A DNA stretch of 64,000 bases from Lonicera japonica (GCA_021464415.1 CM038465.1:20305839-20369838); one strand, 5' to 3'; counted from the first letter of the stretch, positions 44,109-55,427 are shown. Notes: generated by a model not told the origin, from the letters alone. Made by a program: numbers and translations.

Positions 44109-44815
44109 GAGAATCTGCAACCCATGTATAACAATAATAATAGATTGCTAGGGGCAGTAATCTAATTACTGGTGCTGGACACTACCTAGAGTGGACAAAT
44201 ATCGTACTGAGGTGGGACTGGGTCTTTACAGAGAATCTGCAGCCCATGTATAACAATAATAATGGATTGCTGGGGGCAGTAATCTGATTACTGGTGCCAG
44301 TAATTTGGAATACTGGGGCAGTAATTGATTTATAGCCAAAGAAATCTAGATTACCGGGGACAATAATTTATTAAAGCAACATTACTGGAGGTAGTAATCC
44401 GAGTTACTGGGCATGATCAACAATAATATGGATTGCTGGGGGCAGTAATCTGATTACTGGTGCTGGACACTACCTAGAGTGGACAAATATCGTACTAAGG
44501 TGGGAGTGGGTCTTTACAGAGAATATCCAGCCCATGTATAACAATAATAATGGATTGCTGGGGGCAGCAATCTGATTACTGGTGCCAGTAATTTGGAATA
44601 CTGGGGCAGTAATTGATTTATGGCCAAAGAAATCTAGATTACCGGGGGCAGTAATTTATTAAAGCAACATTACTGGATGCAGTAATCCGAGTTACTGGGC
44701 ATGTGATCAGGATTACTGGGGGAAGTAATCCATTACCAATCCCTGTAATTATGATTACTGGAACATATAATCTTCAATACTGGGAGAAGTAGTCTAGTAA
44801 TTAGTAGTATAACAT
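44109..44815 (+). repeat. 288-bp tandem duplication carrying Cassandra LTR ends
   Basis: The sequence after the Cassandra (GAGAATCTGC..., TATAACAATAATAA, motif lattice) recurs at about 44228 and 44516, each time preceded by a ~57-bp piece of the Cassandra LTR 3' end (GGACACTACCTAGAG to GGGTCTTTACA; 44176 and 44464). The period is 288 bp. The duplication therefore happened after the Cassandra insertion and copied part of its LTR. Confidence 0.85.
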
Positions 44816-44816
44816 C

Positions 44817-45038
44817 CTATATCTCATGCAAAATTCTTACCCATTTTGAAAGCTCCAAGGATTCATCCTCACCACTCTTATCTTCACCTTCGGAATCATT
44901 CTTATCCCTAACTGTTTTCTCCTCATTTTCCTGCTGCCCTTGCTTTTCCTTGTCCCCTACCAATTGTTCGTGCGTTAAATTAAAGGTGGACATTGGCCAA
45001 GCTCCGCCAAGTATAAGTTCCTGAATCATAAAGTACAA
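44817..45038 (-). pseudogene. Acidic segment of the C48 gene
   Basis: An open frame with GGAWPMSTFNLTHEQL, then a Gln/Glu/Lys-rich and Ser/Asp/Glu-rich tail (DSEGEDKSGEDESLELSKW). It follows the DUF1985-like block at a distance of about 20 bp with a likely intron, and is part of the same antisense gene. Confidence 0.5.
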
Positions 45039-45058
45039 CTAAATAGGTTCTTTTTGTC

Positions 45059-45913
45059 TTAAATGCATAAAAGTATATTATTTATATAAATGCAAAAGTT
45101 ACCTCTAAGAGGTTGGGGTTTGACTCCAAGGCCTTCACGTCGAACATCTCTAATGTTCCATGCCACGAAATGTGGTCTGCCGATTAGACGATTCTCTAAT
45201 CGTGGCAATCTATATTTTGTGTTCTCCAAAAACCAATACTGCACCAACAACGTGCATCCATTGAGTGTGCTTGGTTTATCCTTATTGTGCTTCTTGATGC
45301 TAGAGAACAAGAAGTCCACAGTCGAGTTCGCCCAGTCATACTTGTCAACATTATCAATGTCAGTGCATATGTTGACCAGATCCCATGTAAGATTGATCCC
45401 CGTTCTACTGAAGAAGAATGTTGAGAATAAATACATCAACAGAGTCGATGCAACCTTTTTTGGATCGGCTCTTTTTTCTTTGTTTAGCTCGGATGCGAGC
45501 AATTTCTTTATATCAGTACGAGAAGGCCCTTTTGTTTCCTTGCAATTTTTGAACAGGTTGGTCGCATGTTCCTTTCTATCCTCTGATCGAGGAACGAGTA
45601 CAATTTTTAGTCCTCTAGTGGGGAGGTGAAACAAGACCGTCACAAACTCTACGGTCAAGTCCAACTGTAAACTGCCAAAGGACCACAACATCTGGTACGT
45701 GTCAAAATGCTTCATTATTATTTCAAAGTCAATTTCAGTCTTCTTATAATTGGCTTCCTTGACTAAGGCATCCAGGAAGCAACACATCATAGGGCCGAAG
45801 ACCGTCCCATTCAGAATATCCCATGTTTCATTTGGGATGGCTTTCCGGTATTGATTTACCAATTCAGAATATTGTGCATCTCTGGGTAAGAGACCTTTTT
45901 GGTTTGGCAGCAT
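45059..45913 (-). pseudogene. DUF1985-like domain of the C48 gene
   Basis: A long open minus-strand frame (284 codons). It has the pattern of plant transposon-linked DUF1985-like proteins: MCCFLDALVKEANY, a short FHLPTRGLKIV, then LLMYLFSTFFFSRTG, LTWDLVNICTDIDN, YDWANSTVDFLFSSIKKH and LNGCTLLVQYWFLEN. These proteins often carry a C-terminal Ulp1 protease, which matches the segments further along this strand. The function of the domain is not known. No stop lies within the block. Confidence 0.7.
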
Positions 45914-46209
45914 CTGCCTTTGATGGTTTTTCCTAATTCTTTTGTTTCTTCAATTCTGCAGTTTTGGGAGAACCAGTGGGCTTGCCCTCCTGGTTCAGTA
46001 CCGTTTCTTCAGCTGTCTTTCTGGTGGCCTTCTTCGACTGTGCTTCACTGAATGGTATACGTCTTTTCCTCAATTCAGATAATGGCACAGCATCACTGCT
46101 TCTTGTAGAGACCTCTTCCCTACCACCACCGGGGTATCATGTTGTGATGCCATTCTGATTTCACCAAAATAAATTAGTTTATTAAGGAGAGAAGCTACAT
46201 AGGCAGTTA

Positions 46210-46736
46210 CCAAGATTACTATAGCTAGTAATTTGGATTATTAGCCCCAGTAATTGACTAGAAGCTTGGTTGCTTCTGAAAAGACCAACTGACGAATTTT
46301 TCTAGTTAAAGTAGGGGCCGAAGGCATTTGAAACACATGATACGGGTTTGTGATTGGGAGACTTGTTTGTGGAATCTGATCTTCAACAGGAAGATGGGTG
46401 ATTTCAAATAAAGACTCGATCTTATTATTACTATGACGGGAGGAACTAAAAGGAGACGCTATAGGATATATAGTTTTAGTGGAAGAAGCGAACATAGACT
46501 TTGATTTGGAAAACATATTGACAAATAAGCAGGCTTTCTGGTTTAACGATTAAAAGAATAAATCTGTTTACAGAAAGATTTTCGTAGAAATTGATGTGTT
46601 TGTCACCGAAAATGTCTTATTGACGACCTTATATAATTCCATAGAATTGTAAAATCATACTTGACCACATCTGCGAGCATTTAAAGAGCAAAACACAACG
46701 GTTCCATGCCTAAACAAAGCTCATAGCTCAAATACC
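46210..46736. other. Junction region left of the pararetrovirus remnant
   Basis: The motif lattice ends at about 46256. A minus-strand frame of 91 codons (46241-46516, Ser/Pro/Thr-rich) is not recognised. A TGACG word at 46619 and TATATAA at 46631 lie about 100 bp before the viral-like segment and could be a promoter, but this is only suggestive. Confidence 0.35.
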
Positions 46737-46813
46737 CTCCAACCTCACAACCAAATGCCTATTCCAAGCCACCTGAAGTCTCCGATATTATCCAAGGTGC
46801 CTCAACCAAACCT

Positions 46814-48257
46814 ATGGATATGTTACCTGTTGAAATTCATGAAAATCATCCAGTAAACCAAATAGCCTCATTTCTCCGTGCACTTACTCTTCCTGACAGA
46901 CCACAAGTGAAAGCCACCTCTGAGGATCTTTTCTCCTCATTTGAAGAAATATATTCAGCGCAAATTTCGGGAACTACCCCGCAAGAGGGCAATAATGAGC
47001 CTATGGTTGAAGATCCCCCAGATCAGGAAATCCCAAATGCAGCTCTAGCACCAGCACCAATAACTGCATCAGCAAATGATCATCATGTTCGCTTCACCAT
47101 AGATGATATCAAGCCAAAATTCTAGCGTGATAGATTCTTTCAATTCAATGCATGGATGACAGCTAATAATGAAAATTCTGATCTCAGATCTGTCTACAAG
47201 CGATTTCTTGCCAGACTTGTTGGAAGATTAAGAGATTGGTATGAAGCATTGGGACCATTCAGGCAATTACAGCTACAACAAGTTGAATTGATTGATATCT
47301 TTCTTGGGCTCTATCTATAATGAATTTATTGGAACTCCATCAAAACATGTAGATATTGCATGTGCTGAATTCATGGGAATGAAGTGTTGTTCCTTTAAAG
47401 CAGAAGATCTTGAACGACAGTATGATCGAATGTCCCAACGATTTTATATCATTAGCGGCATTGATGATGTCAACCTCGAGCAGGTTTTTCTCCAGTCTTT
47501 CCCAGATGCATTGGTTATAGAAGCTGAAAAGTTGTTCAAAATTCAAAACCTTGCAATCAAGGACCTCTCAATCGGAAGAATTTATGAACACCTCACTGAT
47601 TCTGTTGAACGAATCTGTAATCAAAAGAAGCTTTTTGAAGACATGGAAAGAACCAGCAAAATGCTTGCGTCAGCTTGTAATAAAGATCATTGGAAAATCA
47701 AATGCAAAGGCAAAGATAGTACCTGCAATTGTTCCAAACACAGGAAGCATTCCAAGAAACACAAGAGTCGTCGTCACCCCTTCAATACTTCTTCAAATAC
47801 TTTTGCAAAGCCCTGGAAACAAAAGAAATTCAAGAAGAAGTCATCAAAAGGCAAGAAGAATTTCAAGTTTGTCAAGAAAAAAATTTTCGGTGGCAAAAAG
47901 TCAGATAAATGTTTTATTTGCAAAAAGCCAGGCTATTATGCAAAAAATTGCCCAAACACTGAAAAAAAAAGAACGCAGTTTATGGCGTTACTTCACAAGC
48001 TTGCACCAGATATTCAAGAATCAGATGTTGAATATGTTCTTTCAACTGATGATGAAGCCTCAGTAGACTGCATAATGACAATTGCTTATTCAGATTCTGA
48101 ACAAAAAGATGTTTCAAAAAATGAAGATTCAATTACTGAAGAATCAGAAGAGGAACCAGAAATATCCTCTCTTCAGCAAATAAATTCTCTGATGTACAAT
48201 AATGCATGTCAACAAATAACTTGGTATCAAGGAATATGTCCAATGTACCAAATTTGA
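46814..48257 (+). pseudogene. Capsid-like region of the pararetrovirus remnant
   Basis: Two open blocks (46814-47125 and 47292-48257) form one capsid-like protein, interrupted by a TAG at 47123-47125 and a frameshift near 47290-47310. The second block ends with a Lys/Arg-rich stretch, then a zinc knuckle CX2CX4..X4C at about 47911-47954 and an acidic tail. In the knuckle the His position is Tyr (codon TAT, 47934-47936). The arrangement (helical core, basic tract, knuckle, acidic end) is that of Caulimoviridae coat proteins, which bind the viral RNA. It cannot be functional as it stands. Confidence 0.7.
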
Positions 48258-48259
48258 CT

Positions 48260-49210
48260 TTTTAATCATTAGTTCGGGTCATGAAGAACAATTCTTTAAT
48301 GTTCCGTTCTATCGTGATATTCCCCGTATGGCCCTCGCTCAAGGTTATACACATATGCATTTTGGTGCTATTCGGTTTGCTCTCATTTTCCATGGAAGAA
48401 AAGGGTTGTCAGCAGTTGCTCGAATTGTTCTTGTTGACTCAAGAATTAAGGATTATTAGCAAGCAATCTTTGGCAATGTCCAAGCTACGTTGAATGCAGG
48501 AATGGTATTTTTTACGCTGTACCCAAATTTCAACATCCCACTTTCAGATAAACATGTTTATGATGCTCTCAAAATCTAGGTCCATATCGCAGGAGTTTCC
48601 ATGATTCCTGGTACATCAGCAGCAACCATACATCAACAAATGGTTTATAGAGTGCAAAATCATTCTTATGATCTTTGCATCCCTGGAACTTCAACAACTG
48701 ATGCTTTAATGTTAAAAATTGAATCTAGTGAAGCTCACACAGCAAAATATGTTCCAAGGCAGCTCACTCGTACAGAATTAATCAAGCTTCTGCCTGAAAT
48801 ATGGGTTACGTCTTACGAAGCCCTCCATGAGCAGTCAAACATTGAGTCTGTTCAGAACATAGACCCCTCTTACATTTGTCGCCCTGGTAAACAGATTGAG
48901 ATTCGTTTCGACAATAAGAAAGCTTCTCCTCAAAGAAATCCTTTCCAAACTGAGCTTAATATGTTGGAACCTATTGTTAGGTTGCCTTCAGATCCCCTCT
49001 TAAAGAATGAGCCTATGGCTATTCTTTATTTTGATATGAAAGGAAATCCTGTTTATTAAGCAAAAGATGAAAATGGTCATATATGGTATGATACATGCTG
49101 TTGTGATGCGTGTGAAGAAATGGCTTATGAAGCTGAGTTGGATCCCAAAGAATTGAAGAAGTACAGAAAGAAAAGGGCTGGCAAAGCCTTAAATTCTCAA
49201 AAACTTCTCT
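48260..49210 (+). pseudogene. Movement-protein-like region (30K superfamily type)
   Basis: Reading across 48260-49060 shows the sequence pattern of a Caulimoviridae 30K-type movement protein: a short hydrophobic start, an ARIVLVDSR block near 48420, then a PNFN block near 48525. Such proteins help a virus pass through plasmodesmata. A TAG (48458-48460), another TAG (about 48579) and a TAA (49057-49059) interrupt the reading. It directly follows the capsid-like block, with only a few bases between. Confidence 0.65.
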
Positions 49211-50305
49211 AAAAACGATATGATGCAGGTGACAGGACTGTTGGCTTTCTCGATGAACCATCGAGAAAATTTGACTATTTTGTTACTTATGGTGACTCTC
49301 CCCTACCCATTCCTCCACCAGAAGAAAGTAATTGCCAACCTCCACCACCATTGCCACCATCCAAACCACCACAACAACCAACCCAGCGTTTATCTCCATA
49401 TGCTCAAAAGGCTCTCAAAGCCTTAAACTGCCCTTGCAAACAACCACCAACTACCCAAAACCCCCCTCAACCAGTTCAGCCTGAACCCATCTCATGCTAT
49501 ATGCTCTCAACAGATAATAACCCATTTCCCCCTTCTGATGATTTTGACAACCTAACCTAGAGAACCACTCACCGATGGAAGATTGCTGACCCAACAACCA
49601 TTGGAGCAAATGGTCAAGCCAAAAAGGTAACAGCAGCTGAAGCAGCATTGAATTGGCAAGCAGAAAATGCCATTGCTCAAAACAAAGTTTTGTCCTAAAT
49701 TGCTTTAAGTACTCAGCATTTGGAAGCAAAGGTTTCCTCCTTCTCAACAATGAGTGAAGCAATTTTAGACATCAAAATGAAAATCAAGGTGCTTAATAAT
49801 CAAATAAAATATGTGGCAACTACAGTAACTGACTTCACAGCTACTGCAGAATTTTTTGCAGATAAAGAAAGGGAGAAAAGAGCGCTTCATGCACAGCTTC
49901 AAGCAATTGAAGAAAGTGAGATGAAAGCTATTGCTACTCAAAAGCCATTACCTGCTCTCTTTTACCGAGAAGAACATCAGTCTCCTCTGAGTATTCAGCC
50001 ATCTCTTGGTGTCCAAGATTCTATGACAGGATTCCTCAATCCTAATAGTATCAATCTCTGGGATGAACCTCCTAAGAGAAGATTACCTCTATGGGCATCA
50101 TCAACTCCTAAACCACAAACCCCTAAACCTACTTACCATCCTTAAAGGCCAAATTATCCACGATTTCGAGGACCTACACCTGAACCTCAACTCCCATATA
50201 TTGACCCGTTTGGTGCCTCCAAAAAGGTCATAACTCCTCCACCCACAGCTAGAGAAGCCAGAGGTCTGGCTCTAAAGGAACAAACAGCCCAAATCTCAAA
50301 AACCT
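49211..50305 (+). pseudogene. Proline-rich and coiled-coil region of the remnant
   Basis: After the movement-like block, the same reading is Pro/Gln-rich (49300-49560), broken by TAA 49210-49212, TAG 49558-49560 and TAA 49696-49698. From 49720 a heptad-like helical stretch follows (KIKVLNNQIKYVATTVTDF, KEREKRALHAQLQAIEES), then another Pro-rich part with a TAA at 50143-50145. I do not recognise the family. The position is between movement-like and capsid-like blocks. Confidence 0.55.
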
Positions 50306-50975
50306 CTCCATCCTCACAACCAGATGCCTATTCCAAGCCACCTGAAGTCTCCGATATTATCCAAGGTGCCTCAACAAAACCTAAGGATATGTTTTCTATT
50401 GAAATTCATGAAAATCAGCCAGTAAACCAAATAGCCTCATTTCTCTATGCACTTGCTCTTCCTCACAGACCACAAGTGAAAGCCACCTCTGAGGATCGCT
50501 TCTCCTTATTTGAAGAAATTTATTCAGCGCAAACTTCGGGAACTACCCCGCAAGAAGGCAATAATGAGCCTATGGTTGAAGATCTCCCAGAGCAAGAAAT
50601 CCCAAATGCAGCTCCAGCACCTGCACCAACAACTTTATCAGGAAATGATCATCATGTTTACTTCAGCATAGATGATATCAAGCCAAAATTCTGGTGTGAT
50701 AGATTCTTTCAATTCAATGCATGGATGACAGCTGATAATGAAAATTATGATCTCAGATCTGTCTACAAGTGATTTCTTGCCAGACTTGTTGGAAGATTAA
50801 AAGATTGGTATGAAGCATTGGGACCATACAGGCAATTACAGCTATAACAAGTTGAATTGATTGATATCTTTGTTGGCTCTATCTATAATAAAATTTGTTG
50901 GAACTCCATCAAAACATGTAGATATTGCATGTGTTGAATTCATGGGAGTGAAGTGATTTTCCCTTAAAGCAAAAA
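50306..50975 (+). repeat. Second copy of the capsid-start segment (terminal repeat of the remnant)
   Basis: It matches 46737-47405 closely by eye, with scattered substitutions. The copies have different stops: the left copy has TAG where the right has a Trp codon (50692-50694), and the right copy has its own TGA near 50770. It ends at a run of A's before CACTA lattice sequence. Confidence 0.85.
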
Positions 50976-51014
50976 ATACCTATTGTTACTGGGGCCAATA
51001 ATCCTAATTACTGG

Positions 51015-53676
51015 TGTGACACCCCGAGATCCCGTTTAGAGGATTTCGCCTCCGGGAACTGGTTAGTCACGGGGTTACAGTATAAAATTTAGAACTCATA
51101 CATAAAAAAAAGAATTCCATATATAATCATAATTTCAGAAAAATTTGTCTTGTGAAGTTTGTTTATAAAACAAAACCAAACTTGTCAGACAGAACATAAG
51201 TTTAACTAAAAGAAATATCTCCACAAATCAAAATTATTTGTCAAATTAAATTCAATGTCCCAATACATGGCAACTCCTCTAATACGGTTCCAATCTCATA
51301 AATCTTTACATCAAAATATATACATCAATACAATATGTAAACATTTATTAATTAAAGAACTAGCATCGAAGTCGTTTCCAAACGACTTTGGTGATTAAAG
51401 GCCATCAGAGCTACTAGACTTCATAAGCGCGCCATTCCCAAGAAAACCAACAAAACCTGTTTTGGAAAATGGGAGTGAGCCAAACAGGCTCAGTGGGAAC
51501 TAAAAGGGTTTTTATATAAGAAAATAATTTAGAAAATCATGCATGCATGCCATGCGATATAATGAAAGTAGTTTGACTTATATAGGGCAAATCCATAAGT
51601 GTTTTAATTTCGTAAACCTCTCCTTGTATATATAGATATATGTATATATATATAATGCTAGATTCATCATGTGGATGCAAAGAAAATTGTTTCATGAGAT
51701 GTATGTTAATGCTATCCCGGCCCTGAGAAAAGATAGAGAAATATAAGAAAGTAGGTATCATCAAGGATATCGATGACAGTGTAGAAAGTACGTATCTTCA
51801 AGATACACGTAAAATATAAGAAGGCTGCATTTATGAAGCTACAATGAAAACTATTCAAAATAAGAATCAAGTATAAACAATCACATAATCATCGTATCTC
51901 TCGTCCGCAAAGGACATCATGTCGCCAAGTCACCGTGCCCAGATCTCTTATCGCATAAATCATATATCATACTCACATTTAGGATTTCACATCTACTGTG
52001 CACAGAGATAGCCGGTAACTCGGTTTCTTCTGCCCCAAGGCAGGGACCACCTACCAGGTCCACCTAGACGCTACCTCATGCAGCCACAAAGGTATACACT
52101 ACCTCACGCAGCCACAAAGGCATACGCTACAATAATCCTCATGTAGCCACCAAGGCTACAGGCTACAGGTAATAACCGAATCTCTATCTGTACAAATAGT
52201 GCGGCTCACCGGTAAGTAAATCCCATACAATCTCCACAAGTACAATAAAGATATAAAAATATCAGTATAGTGTATATACATAGGATATGTACATTTCCAT
52301 ACATATATATATATATATGCGTATGCAATGTAGATTAGATAGTGGTATTATTATTGTACTTAGATTTCTCTCTTTCCGCCAAGCCCGTCAACTAGTGAGT
52401 AAGTCAAGAATGTCATGGATTGAAAAGTTTCTAAGTCTTCTGTCAATTTGGCACCAAGCCAAGTAGAATATTGTTTTCATGGTATATAAGTTTTATATAA
52501 ATCATTCATTAAGTTATCAATACTTTGTTTACTCAAAACATGATCATAATACTGCCCAGCATAGTTACCGACTGGTTCGCTAAATCATAAATTTCGTAAA
52601 ATATGAACCACGAGCTCAAGTACAACAATAATACCACATATACAATCCAATATGCTCCAGTTATACTTTTAAATCCATGTATAATATTACATACATGCGT
52701 ATCATAGTCTTGTCTATACAACTATTTGCGTATATATCATATATTAATATTCATCAAAAACCTATAAATAATTAGGGTTTTATGTATTAAAGTACTATTG
52801 AAGTCATAAATAATGCAAATCAAACACCCCAAGCCCTCATGAACATGCATTAGTATGAGATTTATACAAAATCATCACTTAAGCTTGAATTTGGGATAAA
52901 TAGTTTATAATAAGTTGAAAACACATTTAAATACTATTGTTCCCACCTAGTGAGGGTTAATCCCTCGAAGAATCATAGCGGAATCGAGCCGAGAAAGCGC
53001 TAAGGCCGAAATCCCCAAATTGAAGCCTTAAACCATAGAAATGGGGATTGAATGGTGAAGAAGAAGATGAATAGTAGTAGAGAATGGTGGATAAAGAATG
53101 AGCTTGGATCATGGTCTTAAATCACTTGCAAAGCCCCCAAAATCGCCATCCCTCTCTCTCTAGAACCTCTCTATTGGATATGTTAAAATGAGGAGGAAAT
53201 GGGAGGAAAGAAATAAAAATCTCGCCCAGTTGCATGTAGTCGACTTCCACTATTCATAGCACACAATTTTGCTGTTTGGTCACAGGCTCAACTTTACGCT
53301 TAATTTTAGCCATCGGGGAGCGAGAATTAGGTCTCTATCAAGACATGAAAGTTGTAGAGGGGACTGAGATGAAGGCGTGGCCACAAACGGGGAGTCGTTT
53401 AGATCCCGGATGAAGAAGTCATGGCCTCTCAAAGTTGAGCAAAATTAACTTTTTCGAAAAGCTTAAAACACGCGAGTTACTTCCCTTTTTCTATTCGGGC
53501 CACCCGAATAGCGAAACGATTGATCCCACAAACTTAATATATCTAATATGACACGCTAAAGTTGTCGAGTTAAATACGAGAGCCACGAAACCCAATGCTC
53601 ACAATCTAACGGCGGTAAGGCCTTAACCGGGCTTAATGGAAGGACTAACTCACAAATGGAAATACGGGGCATTACA
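51015..53676 (-). mobile_element. Chromovirus (Tekay-type) solo LTR in the CACTA
   Basis: An insert of 2662 bp starts TGTGACACCCCGAG and ends CGGGGCATTACA, with ACTGG repeats on both sides (51010-51014 and 53677-53681). On the minus strand it starts TGTAATGCCCCG, like the other chromovirus LTRs here. It has no coding region but carries repeats such as (CACGCAGCCACAAAGG)2 near 52070-52130 and TA-rich runs. Removing it restores a palindromic ATTACTGG/CCAGTAAT motif. Confidence 0.92.
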
Positions 53677-54129
53677 ACTGGTTCCAGTAATCCAAGTTGC
53701 TCGGACATCAATGGATTACCGTGGCCAGTAATTATCCATCACTTGGGCCAATAATGGATTACCGCAGCTAGTAATCTATTAGATAATCCAGATTAATAAC
53801 TCAGTAATCGAAGTTGCTGGGCCAGTAATGGATTACCGGTTTCGATAATTATCCATAGCTTGGGCCAGTCATGGATTACCGTGGCCAGTAATTCATTACG
53901 GAGGACAGTAATCACATTACTGAGTTCAGTAATTATTTAATATTCCAGGAAATGTCATTACTGGGGTTAGTAATCCTTGTTTTGGTTATCGTTGTAGCAA
54001 TCAACATTCAACAATGAACAGCAACCGCATGTCAAGGGAAGATGCTACTCAAACATTACACATAAAAACAGATATAAAGGGTTCAAGTTTTTTTTAAACC
54101 CTATCTATATTCATTCATAATGGCGAGAT

Positions 54130-54420
54130 GCTTTCATCAAATATAAAATCTTCTTGCTGATGAAAATAAGTTGTTAATAGACATTAATCTACTTCAAAAA
54201 AAACATACATAGTTGGATAAGCCAAAGAGATGACGAATATGATGTCTTTACGTGTGTGGTACAGAGAGTTAGAGAGCGAGAGCTTCGTTGTGAATCGTGG
54301 TCTCCGAAAATGGCGGTAGTTATTAGAAAAGGTGGGGAGAGTGAAAAAAAATTTCAAAAGCGAATTTTTGTTGAGGAGTGGTACCGGGTGTAAATAAGAG
54401 GAATATATCGTTTACGGATG
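54130..54420. other. Spacer between motif clusters
   Basis: No gene or element is recognised between the clusters at 53680-53970 and 54440-54580. It contains a purine-rich AGAGAGTTAGAGAGCGAGAG stretch near 54266. Confidence 0.5.
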
Positions 54421-54659
54421 TGTTAAAATGCAAATACTGACCCAAACTTACTAACCTCAGTAATCCAAATTCTGACCCAGCAACTGGATTACTTCCCGCA
54501 GTAATCCTGATTACTGCACCCAGTAATCTGGATTATTAGGCAGTAATTCGTATTACTTCCTCCAGTAATCCTTTACATAACAGCAGACTAATTTAAATTT
54601 TAAGATTTCACCACTTTGCGACAACGACCCAAACACAAGCATTCATAAAACAGCCCACA

Positions 54660-54890
54660 AATGAAAATTAATGGTGTACAATATGAGATATAGAGAAAAA
54701 AATTATTTTCCATTAATGAAAGTAAAATTACAAAGGAAGGACTTCGAGGTCCAACTGAAATAAATTGTGTACAAGGTGAGATATAGATAAACAACTTAAT
54801 TTCCATTGATGAAATTAACATTACAAAGGAGGGACTTCAAGGTCTAACTGAAATAAATGGTGTACAAGATGAGATATAGAGAAAGAAACA
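54660..54890 (+). repeat. ~91-bp minisatellite (GGTGTACAAGATGAGATATAG unit)
   Basis: Two and a half units of a ~91-bp repeat contain TGTACAAGRTGAGATATAGA, CCATTGATGAAAGTAAAATTAC and GGACTTCGAGGTC. Related units occur at 40305-40410 and 56525-56690, so a larger block was copied within the CACTA. Confidence 0.85.
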
Positions 54891-55059
54891 TCTAATTATT
54901 CAAGAGACATAAGACCAGAGGGATCTCAAGACCAGTGGGAAAGAACCGAGTCTAATTTTTTCGCTGGCAAATCCTTGATTCATAGAAATACATGGGTAAA
55001 CATGTAGTTCAGATTGATCAAGGTAATCTTTCCCAATCGGACCTTCCTCCTCTCCCCCT

Positions 55060-55331
55060 AACCTAACAGCTCACATAGCCGGTCCCTCACTGCGGTCACG
55101 GAGGCCAGACGTTGCTCCAGGTTTCTAATGATTCGAGTCGAATTTTATAACTTCGAATCTCTCTTTCAAGATGGCGGCTAAACGTTGCTCCGAGTCTCTA
55201 ATGCTTCAAGTCAAATTTTCTAACATCCAAACCTCTCTTTCAAGTCTTTCCACCCACCGAAAAAGGTTATCAACTGCACTAGGGGTCACCGAAGGACTAT
55301 AGGAACAGTTAGACTCTGAAACATCATCCAT
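55060..55331 (-). pseudogene. Small coiled-coil ORF, broken paralogue
   Basis: The ATG at 55331 starts a frame with SVTPSAVDNLF and VERLEREV, closely matching the ORF at 57184-57384. A TGA stops it in the middle. An internal duplication of the ILEQRLA-like part follows, and the matching C-terminus (IRNLEQRLASVT) lies in another frame. It is a decayed copy of the same small gene. Confidence 0.6.
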
Positions 55332-55427
55332 CGATAATGGTATTAGAAAAGTGATGGAATGGGTTACTAATTATAGTAGTGCAAGCTTTGGTTTTTGAGG
55401 GAAGTTATTAATTTTGAAACGACGTGA

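Larger units (their letters stand above)
41085..46152 (-). pseudogene. Ulp1-like (C48) cysteine protease gene within the CACTA, antisense
   Basis: This gene runs opposite to tnp2 and would make a protein with an N-terminal Lys-rich tail, a DUF1985-like middle and a C48 peptidase end; C48 enzymes cleave SUMO-like modifiers. A start MASQHDTP lies at 46152. The N-terminal segment needs a frame change near 46110 and another at about 45920. The middle is 45059-45913. Acidic and helical segments lie at 44817-45038 and 42766-43290. Short exons with GT-AG borders follow at about 42020-42075, 41580-41930 and 41320-41480, ending at 41085-41223. A Cassandra and tandem repeats sit between 43346 and 44810. 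In-frame stops make it non-functional. Confidence 0.75.
46737..50975 (+). mobile_element. Endogenous pararetrovirus-like remnant with terminal repeat
   Basis: A segment of about 4.2 kb carries capsid-like and movement-protein-like sequences of the Caulimoviridae type. Its first ~670 bp (46737-47405) recur at the right end (50306-50975), so one unit is about 3.57 kb, head to tail. No protease, reverse transcriptase or RNase H region is visible. Stops and shifts break each reading block. The flanks are CACTA motif lattice, so it integrated or was copied into the CACTA. Virus-level assignment is an inference from protein motifs and order. Confidence 0.75.

Noticed and set aside
46241..46516. Minus-strand gene of 91 codons
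   Set aside because: It is Ser/Pro-rich, without recognised motif, and runs into the motif lattice. It may be chance or part of an unknown upstream exon.
46615..46640. 35S-like viral promoter (TGACG plus TATATAA)
   Set aside because: The words are present, but short and common in AT-rich DNA. They lie outside the repeated unit, so no promoter is claimed.
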